Positions 39,266-48,479 of a DNA stretch of 64,000 bases are shown piece by piece; the first letter of the stretch is position 1, and every line of letters starts with the position of its first letter. A model generated the notes under the pieces. The model ran no database searches, was not told the origin of the DNA, and saw nothing but the letters and a program-made list of their open reading frames with translations. The translations under genes were made by a program, and so were the position numbers. The stretch comes from Mariniphaga sp. GTDB lineage: Bacteria; Bacteroidota; Bacteroidia; Bacteroidales; Prolixibacteraceae. The DNA lies in contig JAHYIT010000003.1 of assembly GCA_019429205.1 (NCBI GenBank), positions 22,891 through 86,890 on the forward strand. Direction: 5' to 3'.

Positions 39266-40154
39266 ACACCGTTCCGTGCCGGGTTCCTTCCGGGAAATGA
39301 ATCTGGTCGGAAATGTCTTCCCAGTTTTCGAGGTCAGAAGAACGCACAGCTCCCATTTGGGGTTCAGTATATTTATCGAAATAGACCACCCAGTGTTCAC
39401 TGATTTTTATCGGAGTAGGTCCTTCTGCCCAGTAATCGCCGGTAATGGGCTGCGAAGGTTTGCTGTAACCTTCGGTAAGCCGGTCGCTGGTAGCCACCCT
39501 GATGTTTTTCTCGGCCGGATGCCGCGTTTCATCTTTCAGGAATAGGATGTATTTCCCGCCTTCTTTCACCAGCGTGCCGTCAATCACGTTGAATCCCCGG
39601 TCGTAAAAAAGTTGGGTTTCGCTGAAGGTTTCAAAATTTTTGGTGGTTACATAATACATGCGGTGGTTGTAACTGTCATCGCCGGTGGATGCGGTTTCCG
39701 GAAACCGGCCGGGAATGGTGGTTGACCAGAAAATGATGAACTTTTCCGATACGTCATCGTAAAAAACTTCGGGCGCCCAGCAGTTGCGGGCCGTGGGTTC
39801 GTGCTCCATCACCGGAATGTATTGTTGCTCCACCCAGTTGATCAAATCTTCCGAACTGGCGTATCCAATCCCTTTTTCGTACCAGCTCACGGTCCACACC
39901 ATGTGAAATTTGCCGTCGGGACCGGAAATGATGCACGGGTCGCGCATAAGTTTGTCGTTGCCCACCTGCGGCGTTAAAAACGATTGATTATTGTTCAGCG
40001 CCTCCCAGGTCAGTCCGTCGTAACTGTATGCCAGGTGCAAACCATCCTCGCCGTTTCCCTGGAAAAAGGAAAACATATACACTTCATTTTCTTTCTGCCC
40101 GCATCCTGCCATCAAAAAAAGTAATATCCCCGCAATCCAAATTATTCTGTTCAT
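39219..40154 (-). CDS. GH43-like glycosidase lipoprotein
   Basis: Lipobox LMAGCGQ; DPCIISGPDGKFHMVWT, WAPEVFYDDVSEKFIIFWSTT, HWVVYFDKYTEPQMGAVRSSDLENWEDIS. Confidence 0.75.
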   Translation of the reverse strand: MNRIIWIAGILLFLMAGCGQKENEVYMFSFFQGNGEDGLHLAYSYDGLTWEALNNNQSFLTPQVGNDKLMRDPCIISGPDGKFHMVWTVSWYEKGIGYASSEDLINWVEQQYIPVMEHEPTARNCWAPEVFYDDVSEKFIIFWSTTIPGRFPETASTGDDSYNHRMYYVTTKNFETFSETQLFYDRGFNVIDGTLVKEGGKYILFLKDETRHPAEKNIRVATSDRLTEGYSKPSQPITGDYWAEGPTPIKISEHWVVYFDKYTEPQMGAVRSSDLENWEDISDQIHFPEGTRHGTVFKVKKSVLDNLKSDH

Positions 40155-40239
40155 ATTCATTTCAAAACATTCCTGCAACTCCAAACAATAAATCTCTACT
40201 AATCACAACTTAATCACCATAAATCTCCTTCTCCTTCTT

Positions 40240-40584
40240 TCATCCTCCAGACCTCTTCACCTTATACCCTTCTGCTTTCAGCAACTCCATCACCCGTTCT
40301 CGAAAATCGCCCTGAATGAGAATTTCACCCTCTTTCACAGAACCACCAACCCCGCATTTGGTTTTCAGCATTTTCCCCAGTTCTTTTAAATCGTCTTCAT
40401 CGCCCACAAAACCGGTAACCAGCGTAACACTTTTGCCTTTCCGTTTTTTGCGGTCGAGGCTTACAATCAACTTTTGTTGTTGAGGCGGCAGAGTTTTCTC
40501 ATCTTCACCATTTTCTGTTTCATAATTAAAATCCGGATTGGTGGAATACACCGTACCCAGCCTGTCTTTCCAGTCGCTTGCCAT
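40240..40584 (-). CDS. SUI1/YciH-family translation initiation factor
   Basis: [50 protein letters not shown]. Confidence 0.93.
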   Translation of the reverse strand: MASDWKDRLGTVYSTNPDFNYETENGEDEKTLPPQQQKLIVSLDRKKRKGKSVTLVTGFVGDEDDLKELGKMLKTKCGVGGSVKEGEILIQGDFRERVMELLKAEGYKVKRSGG

Positions 40585-40673
40585 GTTTTAATCCTTACTA
40601 TTCAGATGAACAAAGTTAGTTTTCTATACCATTTTTTTGTAACTTTTGGCTCGAATTTAAAAATGAAACAGAT

Positions 40674-41525
40674 ATGAAAGCTATAATCATTCAAATCTTT
40701 CTGGCAGTAATGCTGCCGTTTGCCGCATTCAGCCAGCAACAGGAAACACCGCCCATTATCATTGAAAAAATATCAGACAATTTATTTCAGCTTCTGGGTG
40801 GCCGCGGAGCGAACGGAGGTTTTTACATTGGTGAAAATGAAGTTCTGGTCATTGACTCAAAAATGGATAAAGAGTCGGTGGAAGGCATTTTCACAGCCAT
40901 TCAGGGTTTTACCAAAAAGCCGGTCAGGTATCTGATAAACACCCATGCCGATGGCGACCATGTAAACGGAAATGAATTTTTCCCGAAAAACGTAACCATC
41001 ATCGCCCATGAAAACTGCCGGAATGAATTTTTCCTTCCCGGGCGTGACGGTTCACCTTCGCGATGGAACAACGAAGAACTTTTACCTTTTGTTCCGCAGG
41101 TAACATTTAACGACAAAATGCAGTTGCACATGGGAAATCAAACCATTGAAATGTATTACTTCGGGGTTGGCCACACCACCGGCGATATTGTGGTGTATTT
41201 TCCAAAAGAAAGAACCGCTTTTATCGGCGACCAGGTTTTTAAGGGCCGTCCGCAACTCATTCATTCATACAAAGGGGGAAACTCATTTGAACATGTAAAG
41301 ACTGTGGAAAAAATGCTGGAAGCAATCGACGCTTTTCAGTTTTGTAGCGGGCACGCCGATATCATGTCCCGCGAAGACATTGAACAGCATCTGGTTGAAA
41401 TGAAAAAATTTCAGCAGAAAGTAAAAAAGCTTGTTAACGAAGGAAAAACACTGGCTGAAGTTCAGGCTGAATTTAAACCAGAAGAAAGCCGGCTCGTGGA
41501 ATCGGTGTTTGGGGAATTGCAGTAA
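40674..41525 (+). CDS. MBL-fold metallohydrolase, exported
   Basis: INTHADGDHVNGNEFF, GVGHTTGDIVVYFP, SGHADIM; N-terminal signal peptide. Confidence 0.9.
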   Translation: MKAIIIQIFLAVMLPFAAFSQQQETPPIIIEKISDNLFQLLGGRGANGGFYIGENEVLVIDSKMDKESVEGIFTAIQGFTKKPVRYLINTHADGDHVNGNEFFPKNVTIIAHENCRNEFFLPGRDGSPSRWNNEELLPFVPQVTFNDKMQLHMGNQTIEMYYFGVGHTTGDIVVYFPKERTAFIGDQVFKGRPQLIHSYKGGNSFEHVKTVEKMLEAIDAFQFCSGHADIMSREDIEQHLVEMKKFQQKVKKLVNEGKTLAEVQAEFKPEESRLVESVFGELQ

Positions 41526-41707
41526 AAATATTTCAGCCATTTCAAGGCAGCCGGTTAGCTGGCCGAAACAAAATTCTTTCCCGAAATGGTTTCAACCTTT
41601 AATTTTAATCGTTGGTCGAATTTGTTTTAAGTTTGGTCAATGTTTCGATACATTTGCCTAAACTATTATCTTTGTCGCTTATTTTAAAACCGAAAAGAGA
41701 ATTTTAC

Positions 41708-42424
41708 ATGAAGTTAGCGTTGATTGGTTACGGGAAAATGGGGAAAGAGATTGAAAAAATAGCTGTATCCCGCGGCCATAAAATAAAACTTATTATTGAC
41801 ATCAACAACCCGCAGGATTTAACCATAGAAAATCTAAAAAAATGTGATGTTGCCATTGAATTTACCATTCCGAAATCGGCGGTTGATAATTATTATACGT
41901 GCTTCGAAGCAGGTATTCCGGTTGTAAGCGGAACCACCGGCTGGCTTGAACGGAAAGCCGAGGTTCATCAAAAATGCAGGGAAACCAGCGGAACTTTTTT
42001 TTACGGCAGCAACTTTTCGGTTGGGGTAAATCTGTTTTTTGAACTGAACCGGCAACTGGCAAAACTTATGGCGCCGCATAACGAATACAAAGCTGAAATG
42101 ACCGAAGTGCACCACACCCAAAAACTGGATGCTCCCAGCGGAACCGCCATCAGCCTGGCCGAAGATCTGGTTGAACTTTTGCCAACGGTAAAAAGTTGGG
42201 CCGATGCCGCAGATACAACTGAAAACCAACTCCCCATAAAATCGGAACGCGAAGGCGAAGTACCCGGTATTCATACCATAAAATACGATTCGGATGTGGA
42301 TTTCATTGAAATTACCCACAGCGCCAAAAGCCGCAAAGGATTTGCCCTTGGAGCAGTTTTGGCAGCCGAATACAGCCTGGAAAAAAAAGGCATTCTCACC
42401 ATGAAAGACATGTTAAAAATTTAA
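41708..42424 (+). CDS. dapB: 4-hydroxy-tetrahydrodipicolinate reductase
   Basis: LIGYGKMGKEIE, VSGTTGW, SNFSVGVNLFF, EVHHTQKLDAPSGTA; start revised to 41708. Confidence 0.93.
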   Translation: MKLALIGYGKMGKEIEKIAVSRGHKIKLIIDINNPQDLTIENLKKCDVAIEFTIPKSAVDNYYTCFEAGIPVVSGTTGWLERKAEVHQKCRETSGTFFYGSNFSVGVNLFFELNRQLAKLMAPHNEYKAEMTEVHHTQKLDAPSGTAISLAEDLVELLPTVKSWADAADTTENQLPIKSEREGEVPGIHTIKYDSDVDFIEITHSAKSRKGFALGAVLAAEYSLEKKGILTMKDMLKI

Positions 42425-42436
42425 TGATAATTACGA

Positions 42437-43780
42437 ATGATTAGAGAAATCCTTATCAACAAGTGGTTCAAATTTATCACCGTTGGTACGCTTTACACCC
42501 TTTGGGTAATCTGGCTCGGTAACTTTTGGTGGCTCATTGGGTTGGGCATTATTTTCGATATCTATATTACCGAAAAAGTACACTGGGCTTTCTGGAAAAA
42601 GAAAAATCCACCCGACGGAAAACAAACCAAAGTGGTGGAATGGGTTGATGCCATTATTTTTGCAGTGATTGCCGCCACATTTATCCGGATGTTTTTTATT
42701 GAAGCTTACACCATTCCTACCTCCTCAATGGAAAAATCTTTGCTGGTGGGCGATTACCTGTTTGTGAGCAAAGTTGCATACGGGCCCAAAACACCCAACA
42801 CCCCTATTTCATTCCCGTTTGTACACAACACCATGCCGCTTACCCGCACTACCAAATCGTATGCAGAATGGATTAAACGCCCCTATAACCGGCTTAAGGG
42901 TTTTGGCGATATTAAAAACAACGACGTAGTGGTTTTTCACTTCCCGGAAGGAGATACCGTAGCGCTTTTCCTGCAAAATCAAAGTTATTACCAGTTGGAA
43001 CGGACTTATGGACGCGAGCGTATATGGAATGACACGCGTAACTTTGGTGATGTGGTAGCCAGGCCGGTGGATAAACGTGAAAATTACATCAAGCGGTGCA
43101 TTGGCATTCCGGGTGATGTGATTGAAATAGTACGCGGACAGGTAATGGTTAACGGCCAGTCGCAAAAACCTTTTGAAGGCATACAACACAATTACGTAGT
43201 CAGAACCAATGGCACCTCCATTAATCCCAGGGCGCTCGACCGGCTGAATATTGCCGAAGACGACCGGACCGTGTTCTCAAGCGAACGGTACGTATTTCCG
43301 CTAACCAGCGAAAACGCCGAAAAACTGAAAGAATTTGCCAATGTTAGCGGAGTTGAAAAACTAGAGGAACAGCCCGGAGAATGGGATCCGCACGTTTTTC
43401 CGCAGGATAAAAACTTCCCCTGGAACGTGGACAACTTTGGCCCGCTGACAATTCCCGCCAAAGGAGAAACCGTGCAACTTTCGATGGATAACCTGCCGCT
43501 TTATCAACGCATCGTTCAGGTTTACGAAAACAATGAGCTTGAAGTAAAAGACAACACCATATACATTAACGGCGAGCCTGCAACCAGTTACACATTTGAA
43601 ATGGATTATTACTGGATGATGGGCGACAACCGCCATAATTCGGCCGACTCGCGCATGTGGGGATTTGTGCCCGAAGACCACGTGGTGGGCAAAGCAAGCT
43701 TCATCTGGCTCTCGCTTGACAAAGACAAATCGCTGCTACAAAAAATAAGATTGAAAAGAATGTTCCGGTTTATCCGGTAA
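42437..43780 (+). CDS. lepB: Signal peptidase I
   Basis: YTIPTSSMEKSLLVGDYLFVSK, NYIKRCIGIPGD, MMGDNRHNSADSRMWGFVPEDHVVGKA. Confidence 0.93.
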   Translation: MIREILINKWFKFITVGTLYTLWVIWLGNFWWLIGLGIIFDIYITEKVHWAFWKKKNPPDGKQTKVVEWVDAIIFAVIAATFIRMFFIEAYTIPTSSMEKSLLVGDYLFVSKVAYGPKTPNTPISFPFVHNTMPLTRTTKSYAEWIKRPYNRLKGFGDIKNNDVVVFHFPEGDTVALFLQNQSYYQLERTYGRERIWNDTRNFGDVVARPVDKRENYIKRCIGIPGDVIEIVRGQVMVNGQSQKPFEGIQHNYVVRTNGTSINPRALDRLNIAEDDRTVFSSERYVFPLTSENAEKLKEFANVSGVEKLEEQPGEWDPHVFPQDKNFPWNVDNFGPLTIPAKGETVQLSMDNLPLYQRIVQVYENNELEVKDNTIYINGEPATSYTFEMDYYWMMGDNRHNSADSRMWGFVPEDHVVGKASFIWLSLDKDKSLLQKIRLKRMFRFIR

Positions 43781-43801
43781 ACTAAACCCAACTTTTTTAG
43801 T

Positions 43802-43832
43802 AAAGGATAGCAGATTTCTGTTATCCTTTTTT
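43802..43832. terminator. Probable rho-independent terminator downstream of lepB
   Basis: AAAGGATAGCAGATTTCTGTTATCCTTTTTTT stem with T-tract. Confidence 0.65.
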
Positions 43833-43857
43833 TATCTTCGGAATAAATTTGAATACC

Positions 43858-44199
43858 ATGAGTGCAGTTATCATCATCCTTTTAATACTGGCTATTTTAC
43901 TGGTTATCTTCACTTTGCAAAATTCGTTTGAAATAAGCATTAGTGTTTTTTTCTGGGAAATTGCCGATGTGCCGCTGGTTTTGCTTATTCTCTGCTGTAT
44001 TTTACTGGGCTACATTCTGGCAGCCGTTTATTTTTATCCCCGCATCTGGAAACTGAAACGTGAGTACAAACAGGCCGTAAAATCAAGTAAAAAACTGGAA
44101 GAAAAGCTTGAAAGCCAGGAATTGGAAAAGCCAGGCCCGGAGGGTATTGAACTGGAAATTGATGATGAAGATAACGACAATGGATTTTTTAAAGAGTAG
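43858..44199 (+). CDS. LapA-family small membrane protein
   Basis: ILLVIFTLQNSFEISISVFFWEIADVPLVLLILCCILLGYIL. Confidence 0.75.
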   Translation: MSAVIIILLILAILLVIFTLQNSFEISISVFFWEIADVPLVLLILCCILLGYILAAVYFYPRIWKLKREYKQAVKSSKKLEEKLESQELEKPGPEGIELEIDDEDNDNGFFKE

Positions 44200-44201
44200 C
44201 A

Positions 44202-44855
44202 ATGCCTCTAAATAAAAACATCCTCCTTAGCACGGCCTGTTTTCCACCGGTGCAGTATTTTTCGAAACTGGTGCAGTTTGAAAACATTTACCTGGAACAA
44301 TTTGAAAACTTCACCAAACAAACCTACCGCAACCGCTACGAAATTCTGGGGGCAAACGGCATTGTTTCACTCATTGTGCCTGTTGTGAAAGGGCGCAGCC
44401 GGAAAATAAAAATCAGGGACCTGAAAATTTCGTACGATACCGATTGGCAACGCAACCACTGGCGAACCATTTTTTCAACTTACAACTCCTCCCCTTTTTT
44501 CGAGTTTTACAAAGACGATATTCAGCCATTTTTTGAAAAACCATGGAAATTTTTGTTCGACTTTAACCTCGAAATTATGGAAACCCTTTGCGAATTGCTG
44601 GAACTTGAACCCAACCTGGTTTTAACCGAAGATTTTGAACAGGTGCCGGAAGGCACATTGAATTTCCGCGAAGCCATTTCACCTAAAAAACACCGGACAG
44701 AAAAAGACCCGCAATTTTCGGTGCAACCTTACACCCAGGTTTTTCACGAAAAAACCGGGTTTGTGCCCAACCTCAGCATCCTGGATTTGCTGTTTAACGA
44801 GGGGCCAAACAGTTTGAATGTAATTGAGGAGACGATTCAGGCGAACAAATCCTGA
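44202..44855 (+). CDS. WbqC-family protein
   Basis: CFPPVQYFSKL...NGIVSLIVPVVKGR...IRDLKISYDTDWQRNHWRTI. Confidence 0.9.
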   Translation: MPLNKNILLSTACFPPVQYFSKLVQFENIYLEQFENFTKQTYRNRYEILGANGIVSLIVPVVKGRSRKIKIRDLKISYDTDWQRNHWRTIFSTYNSSPFFEFYKDDIQPFFEKPWKFLFDFNLEIMETLCELLELEPNLVLTEDFEQVPEGTLNFREAISPKKHRTEKDPQFSVQPYTQVFHEKTGFVPNLSILDLLFNEGPNSLNVIEETIQANKS

Positions 44856-44880
44856 CAGGGTTCGAAACCCTGTCAGGATT
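44848..44880. terminator. Perfect long palindrome between convergent genes, probable bidirectional terminator
   Basis: AATCCTGACAGGGTT-CGA-AACCCTGTCAGGATT, 15-bp stem; includes the WbqC-family stop codon (44853-44855). Confidence 0.75.
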
Positions 44881-44889
44881 ATTGTTGTA

Positions 44890-46611
44890 CTACCTTTTCA
44901 CCACGAGTTTGCCGGTTAAAACTTCGCCCTTGTAGTTTACACGCACCATATAAACTCCTTCTTTCCAACCCGAAGTATTTATTTTATACTTTTTGCCTTT
45001 TATCCTGGTTTTCTTCTCTTTCAGGATTTGATTTTGATCAAAAATTTCTAATCCCCATTCTGTATTAATTTCTGTATCCCCTTCAACATTTGACTCAATT
45101 GATACAATTGTTTCTCCTGTCGATGGGTTTGGAGAAAGAATTATACTCAACGGTGTTGCGCCGGTACAGTCAATAGTTATATACTTTGTAGCGATTGGTG
45201 AAAGCTGTTGACATAAATTTTCTGTTTGAAGACGAACATAAATTTCGTAGCAATTACAATTCGGTTCAACAAATATACATGATGTCCCCTGTCCATTTAA
45301 GATTGTACCACACGAAACAGTCCAATGATAGTCGGTTACAGGAGAAGATGTTCTGGCATTAATTTCGATCATGGTATTGCCGCAAACATCGAGGGAAAGA
45401 ATAATCGGTTTCGATGGCACTCCAATCCAGACATTCTTCCGGGCAAGAGGGGCCACACCACCGCAAGGCGTACGAACAATGGCTTCAATAAAAGCGCTAC
45501 CAGTACCAACAGGAGAAACGATAACCCGATTATTTTCTTCCACAACAGGTTCAAGATTAGAGTAATGCCACTCTGTTGTATAACCAGGTTGAATCTGTGC
45601 TATGGTATATTCTTCCTGCGAACCACAGATATTGGGTTCTCCTTCAATAACCGGATAGCTGCCGGCAAATGTTTTAACAGGAATGGTAATTTGTTTTGTC
45701 ACTTCTTTGTCCCCGTAAACAACTTTAACCGTAACAATTTCATCTGATAATCCGGGCACTTTTTGGAATGTATTGCTTGTAGTTGCAGTAGGGCTGTTGT
45801 TCCAGTAATAAACGGCACAAGGCAGTGCGGGGGTTGCAGTAACAGTATAGGTTATCGGATTTGTGTCCCCACAAAAAAAATAAGTTTTATTTGCTGAAAG
45901 GGTTAAAGTAACATTTCGGTCTATTGTTGCTGTTGCATACTTGCTCGATTGTACCGTTGCATCGCAACCGTTTATAGTCTGGTAACCTTTAACTTTAATA
46001 GTGCCGCCAGTTGAAGAAGCAGGATAAGAAGCGGTTATATAACTGTCACCGGGAATCTCGTTACTGCCTGTACTTGTTATACCATTTGCCGACCAGCCAG
46101 CCGGCAGGGTCCACATATAATAATATACTTTGTCAGGATTTAAAGTTCCTGTTCCCGGAATATTAAGTTTAGTTACCTCAAGCAACACCTGGCCTGAACT
46201 ACATGGAGCTATGGTATAGGTATTTCCATTTGTATAGGGTGTTAGATTGGGCTCAAGGTGCAAAATGGATTTGATAGTAACTGTAATAGTATTGGAAGTG
46301 GCTAATACAGTACCGCTGCTATTTTTTATCTGCGCTTTTAATGTCCCGATATATCCATCCGCATTTGCGGTAGCCTTCCACTTTACTTCAGCTTCGCTCG
46401 TGCTTTGTGAAGGAATATCTGCATTTGTTTGAAGCCAGACAAATTGATACCCACTTTGCCATCCAGATATAGAAGCAACATACCGATAGGTTGAATTGTT
46501 ACATACCTCAGATGGGTCGGTCGAATTTTTCTTTGAAATTGTTACAGTAACCGAATTTGCACTGAGATAGGCAATTACAGCAAAAATTGTAATAATGATT
46601 TGAGTTTTCAT
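44890..46611 (-). CDS. T9SS-sorted cell-surface protein with Ig/PKD-like domains
   Basis: Signal peptide; C-terminus LSPNPSTGETIVSIES...GWKEGVYMVRVNYKGEVLTGKLVVKR. Confidence 0.8.
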   Translation of the reverse strand: MKTQIIITIFAVIAYLSANSVTVTISKKNSTDPSEVCNNSTYRYVASISGWQSGYQFVWLQTNADIPSQSTSEAEVKWKATANADGYIGTLKAQIKNSSGTVLATSNTITVTIKSILHLEPNLTPYTNGNTYTIAPCSSGQVLLEVTKLNIPGTGTLNPDKVYYYMWTLPAGWSANGITSTGSNEIPGDSYITASYPASSTGGTIKVKGYQTINGCDATVQSSKYATATIDRNVTLTLSANKTYFFCGDTNPITYTVTATPALPCAVYYWNNSPTATTSNTFQKVPGLSDEIVTVKVVYGDKEVTKQITIPVKTFAGSYPVIEGEPNICGSQEEYTIAQIQPGYTTEWHYSNLEPVVEENNRVIVSPVGTGSAFIEAIVRTPCGGVAPLARKNVWIGVPSKPIILSLDVCGNTMIEINARTSSPVTDYHWTVSCGTILNGQGTSCIFVEPNCNCYEIYVRLQTENLCQQLSPIATKYITIDCTGATPLSIILSPNPSTGETIVSIESNVEGDTEINTEWGLEIFDQNQILKEKKTRIKGKKYKINTSGWKEGVYMVRVNYKGEVLTGKLVVKR

Positions 46612-47258
46612 TAGAAGTTAAAATTAAAGGTTAAACTATAAGGGAATTCAAGTTTTGTTTGATAAAAGCTATGGTATTGGCGGTTGTCCGGACTAACATT
46701 ACTCCCCTCCGATTTAGACCATACTAAAAAGTTTTCTATCCCGGCTTCAAAAGCAATTGCTAAATTATCAGTAAGGAAAACCTTTACTCCGGCAAAGGGG
46801 ACAAGGAATAGATTATATGTTTCATTAACATTTGGGTAATCCATGTCGTCCAAAATCCCTAATAAAGCTCCTGCATCAGCGCCGTAATAAAACACGGCTC
46901 TGTTAAGCCTTTTTTGAAATTCGTACCCCAATGACAGCGAAAAATTGCCTTGTTGCTTTTTAGCAGTTAAATCATAATTTTTATTATCCTGGGTAATTTT
47001 ATATTTATCTACCCAATAAAATGCACCTAAACCAAACCGGTATGCCCCAATTATTTGGTTTTGTTTAATGTTGTTGATTTTAAACAATACTTTTTCTGGG
47101 TACCCATCGGAGAAGAAATTTTGCAAATCTATTGCAATTTCATATTTTGATTTGTCGTATTTTGAATCAATTATCTGCGCCTTTAAAAAGGGGTGTTGAA
47201 GAAATAAAAGCACGATACACAGGAATGTAATTAAAATAAACTTTTTTTGATTTTTCAT
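46611..47258 (-). CDS. Putative outer-membrane beta-barrel protein
   Basis: Signal peptide; alternating beta pattern; C-terminal LEFPYSLTFNFNF; stop/start overlap (TAATG) with the downstream T9SS gene. Confidence 0.6.
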   Translation of the reverse strand: MKNQKKFILITFLCIVLLFLQHPFLKAQIIDSKYDKSKYEIAIDLQNFFSDGYPEKVLFKINNIKQNQIIGAYRFGLGAFYWVDKYKITQDNKNYDLTAKKQQGNFSLSLGYEFQKRLNRAVFYYGADAGALLGILDDMDYPNVNETYNLFLVPFAGVKVFLTDNLAIAFEAGIENFLVWSKSEGSNVSPDNRQYHSFYQTKLEFPYSLTFNFNF

Positions 47259-47445
47259 TTTTTAATAATTTTTGATTTTTATTTGACGAATTAATGGATT
47301 TTATAGCATTAAAGCTATTCAGCTAATTATAAAAATAATTTGTGTTTTCATGGTTCTCTAATCATGATTTTCCGATTTAAATGGTTTGTAAACTTTGCTT
47401 TCATTTTTCGGGGTCAATGAATGAACTATTTTTCTATTAAATACG

Positions 47446-47506
47446 CGTAGAATTACGCATAGGCAACACGTAGAACTACGCATAAAACTTTACGTAGTTC
47501 TACGTA
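47446..47506. promoter_or_regulatory. Cluster of ACGTAG-type palindromes with a 12-bp perfect hairpin
   Basis: CGTAGAATTACGCA, CGTAGAACTACGCA, then ACGTAGTTCTACGTA; arms CGTAGAACTACG (47469-47480) and CGTAGTTCTACG (47493-47504). Confidence 0.7.
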
Positions 47507-47556
47507 AATTATAAACTCAGGGAGAAAATTTTAGAATTATTAACAGCAGTTTCGGC

Positions 47557-47970
47557 TTAAAAAAACTCCTCCAGAATCTCCCGGTGGTCAAATGCCATTT
47601 CGGGCAGGTTATTTATTGAAAACCATTTTGCATGGGCGGCGTCGTCGTTTCCTTTCACTTCTGCTTTTTCGGGCAGTAGCGCTGAAAAAACCACAGAAAT
47701 GGTCCTGTGGCGCGGGTCGCGGTCAATCGCATCGAAGGTTTTAAACTGCGTCATTTGTTCCACCGACAGGCCGGTTTCTTCCTCCAACTCGCGTTTGCAG
47801 GCGGTTTCCAGCAGTTCGTCCATATTTACAAAACCGCCGGGCAACGCCCATTTTCCTTTAAACGGTTCAATACCACGCTGAATAAGCAGCACCGAAAAAC
47901 CACTGTTTCCTTTTACATAAACCAAAGCATCAACCGTTAACGCCGGTCGCGGATATTTATAGGTGTACAT
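47557..47970 (-). CDS. NUDIX hydrolase
   Basis: GGFVNMDELLETACKRELEEETGL Nudix box. Confidence 0.93.
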   Translation of the reverse strand: MYTYKYPRPALTVDALVYVKGNSGFSVLLIQRGIEPFKGKWALPGGFVNMDELLETACKRELEEETGLSVEQMTQFKTFDAIDRDPRHRTISVVFSALLPEKAEVKGNDDAAHAKWFSINNLPEMAFDHREILEEFF

Positions 47971-48059
47971 AACAAATCACAAAAAATAAATAATCAAATA
48001 ACAAAAAATCAAACAAATCTCAAACTTATCAAACCTTTCAAACCTTCAAACTCTTCGAA

Positions 48060-48320
48060 CAATGTCGAACCATTTCAAACTCTTCGAACAACGTCGAACC
48101 ATTTCAAACTCTTCGAACAACGTCGAACCATTTCAAACTCTTCGAACAATGTCGAACCATTTCAAACTCTTCGAACAACGTCGAACAATTTCGAACTCTT
48201 CGAACAACGTCGAACCATTTCAAACTCTTCGAACAACGTCGAACAATTTCGAACTCTTCGAACAACGTCGAACCATTTCAAACTCTTCGAACAACGTCGA
48301 ACAATTTCAAACCATTTTAT
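48060..48320. repeat. 29-bp minisatellite, about 9 units
   Basis: CAACGTCGAACCATTTCAAACTCTTCGAA with units at 48060, 48089, 48118, 48147, 48176 and onward. Confidence 0.92.
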
Positions 48321-48479
48321 ACCTTTTAATTTCGCCTTAAAATTAGGAAAATGAAAAACTTAAAAGTATCAGTTTACTTTTTTCTTACCTGAAGACATCA
48401 AAATTGAAACTTTAAGCGCTGATCTTTCAACTCCCAACTTCTTTGCTAATTTTGCAACCGCAAAAACAAAAGGAAACGA

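Noticed and set aside
48060-48320. CRISPR array
   Set aside because: Units are contiguous 29-bp repeats with no unique spacers, and no cas genes are present.
48062-48340. 92-aa repetitive protein
   Set aside because: Out-of-phase translation of the 29-bp minisatellite; no initiation or homology evidence.
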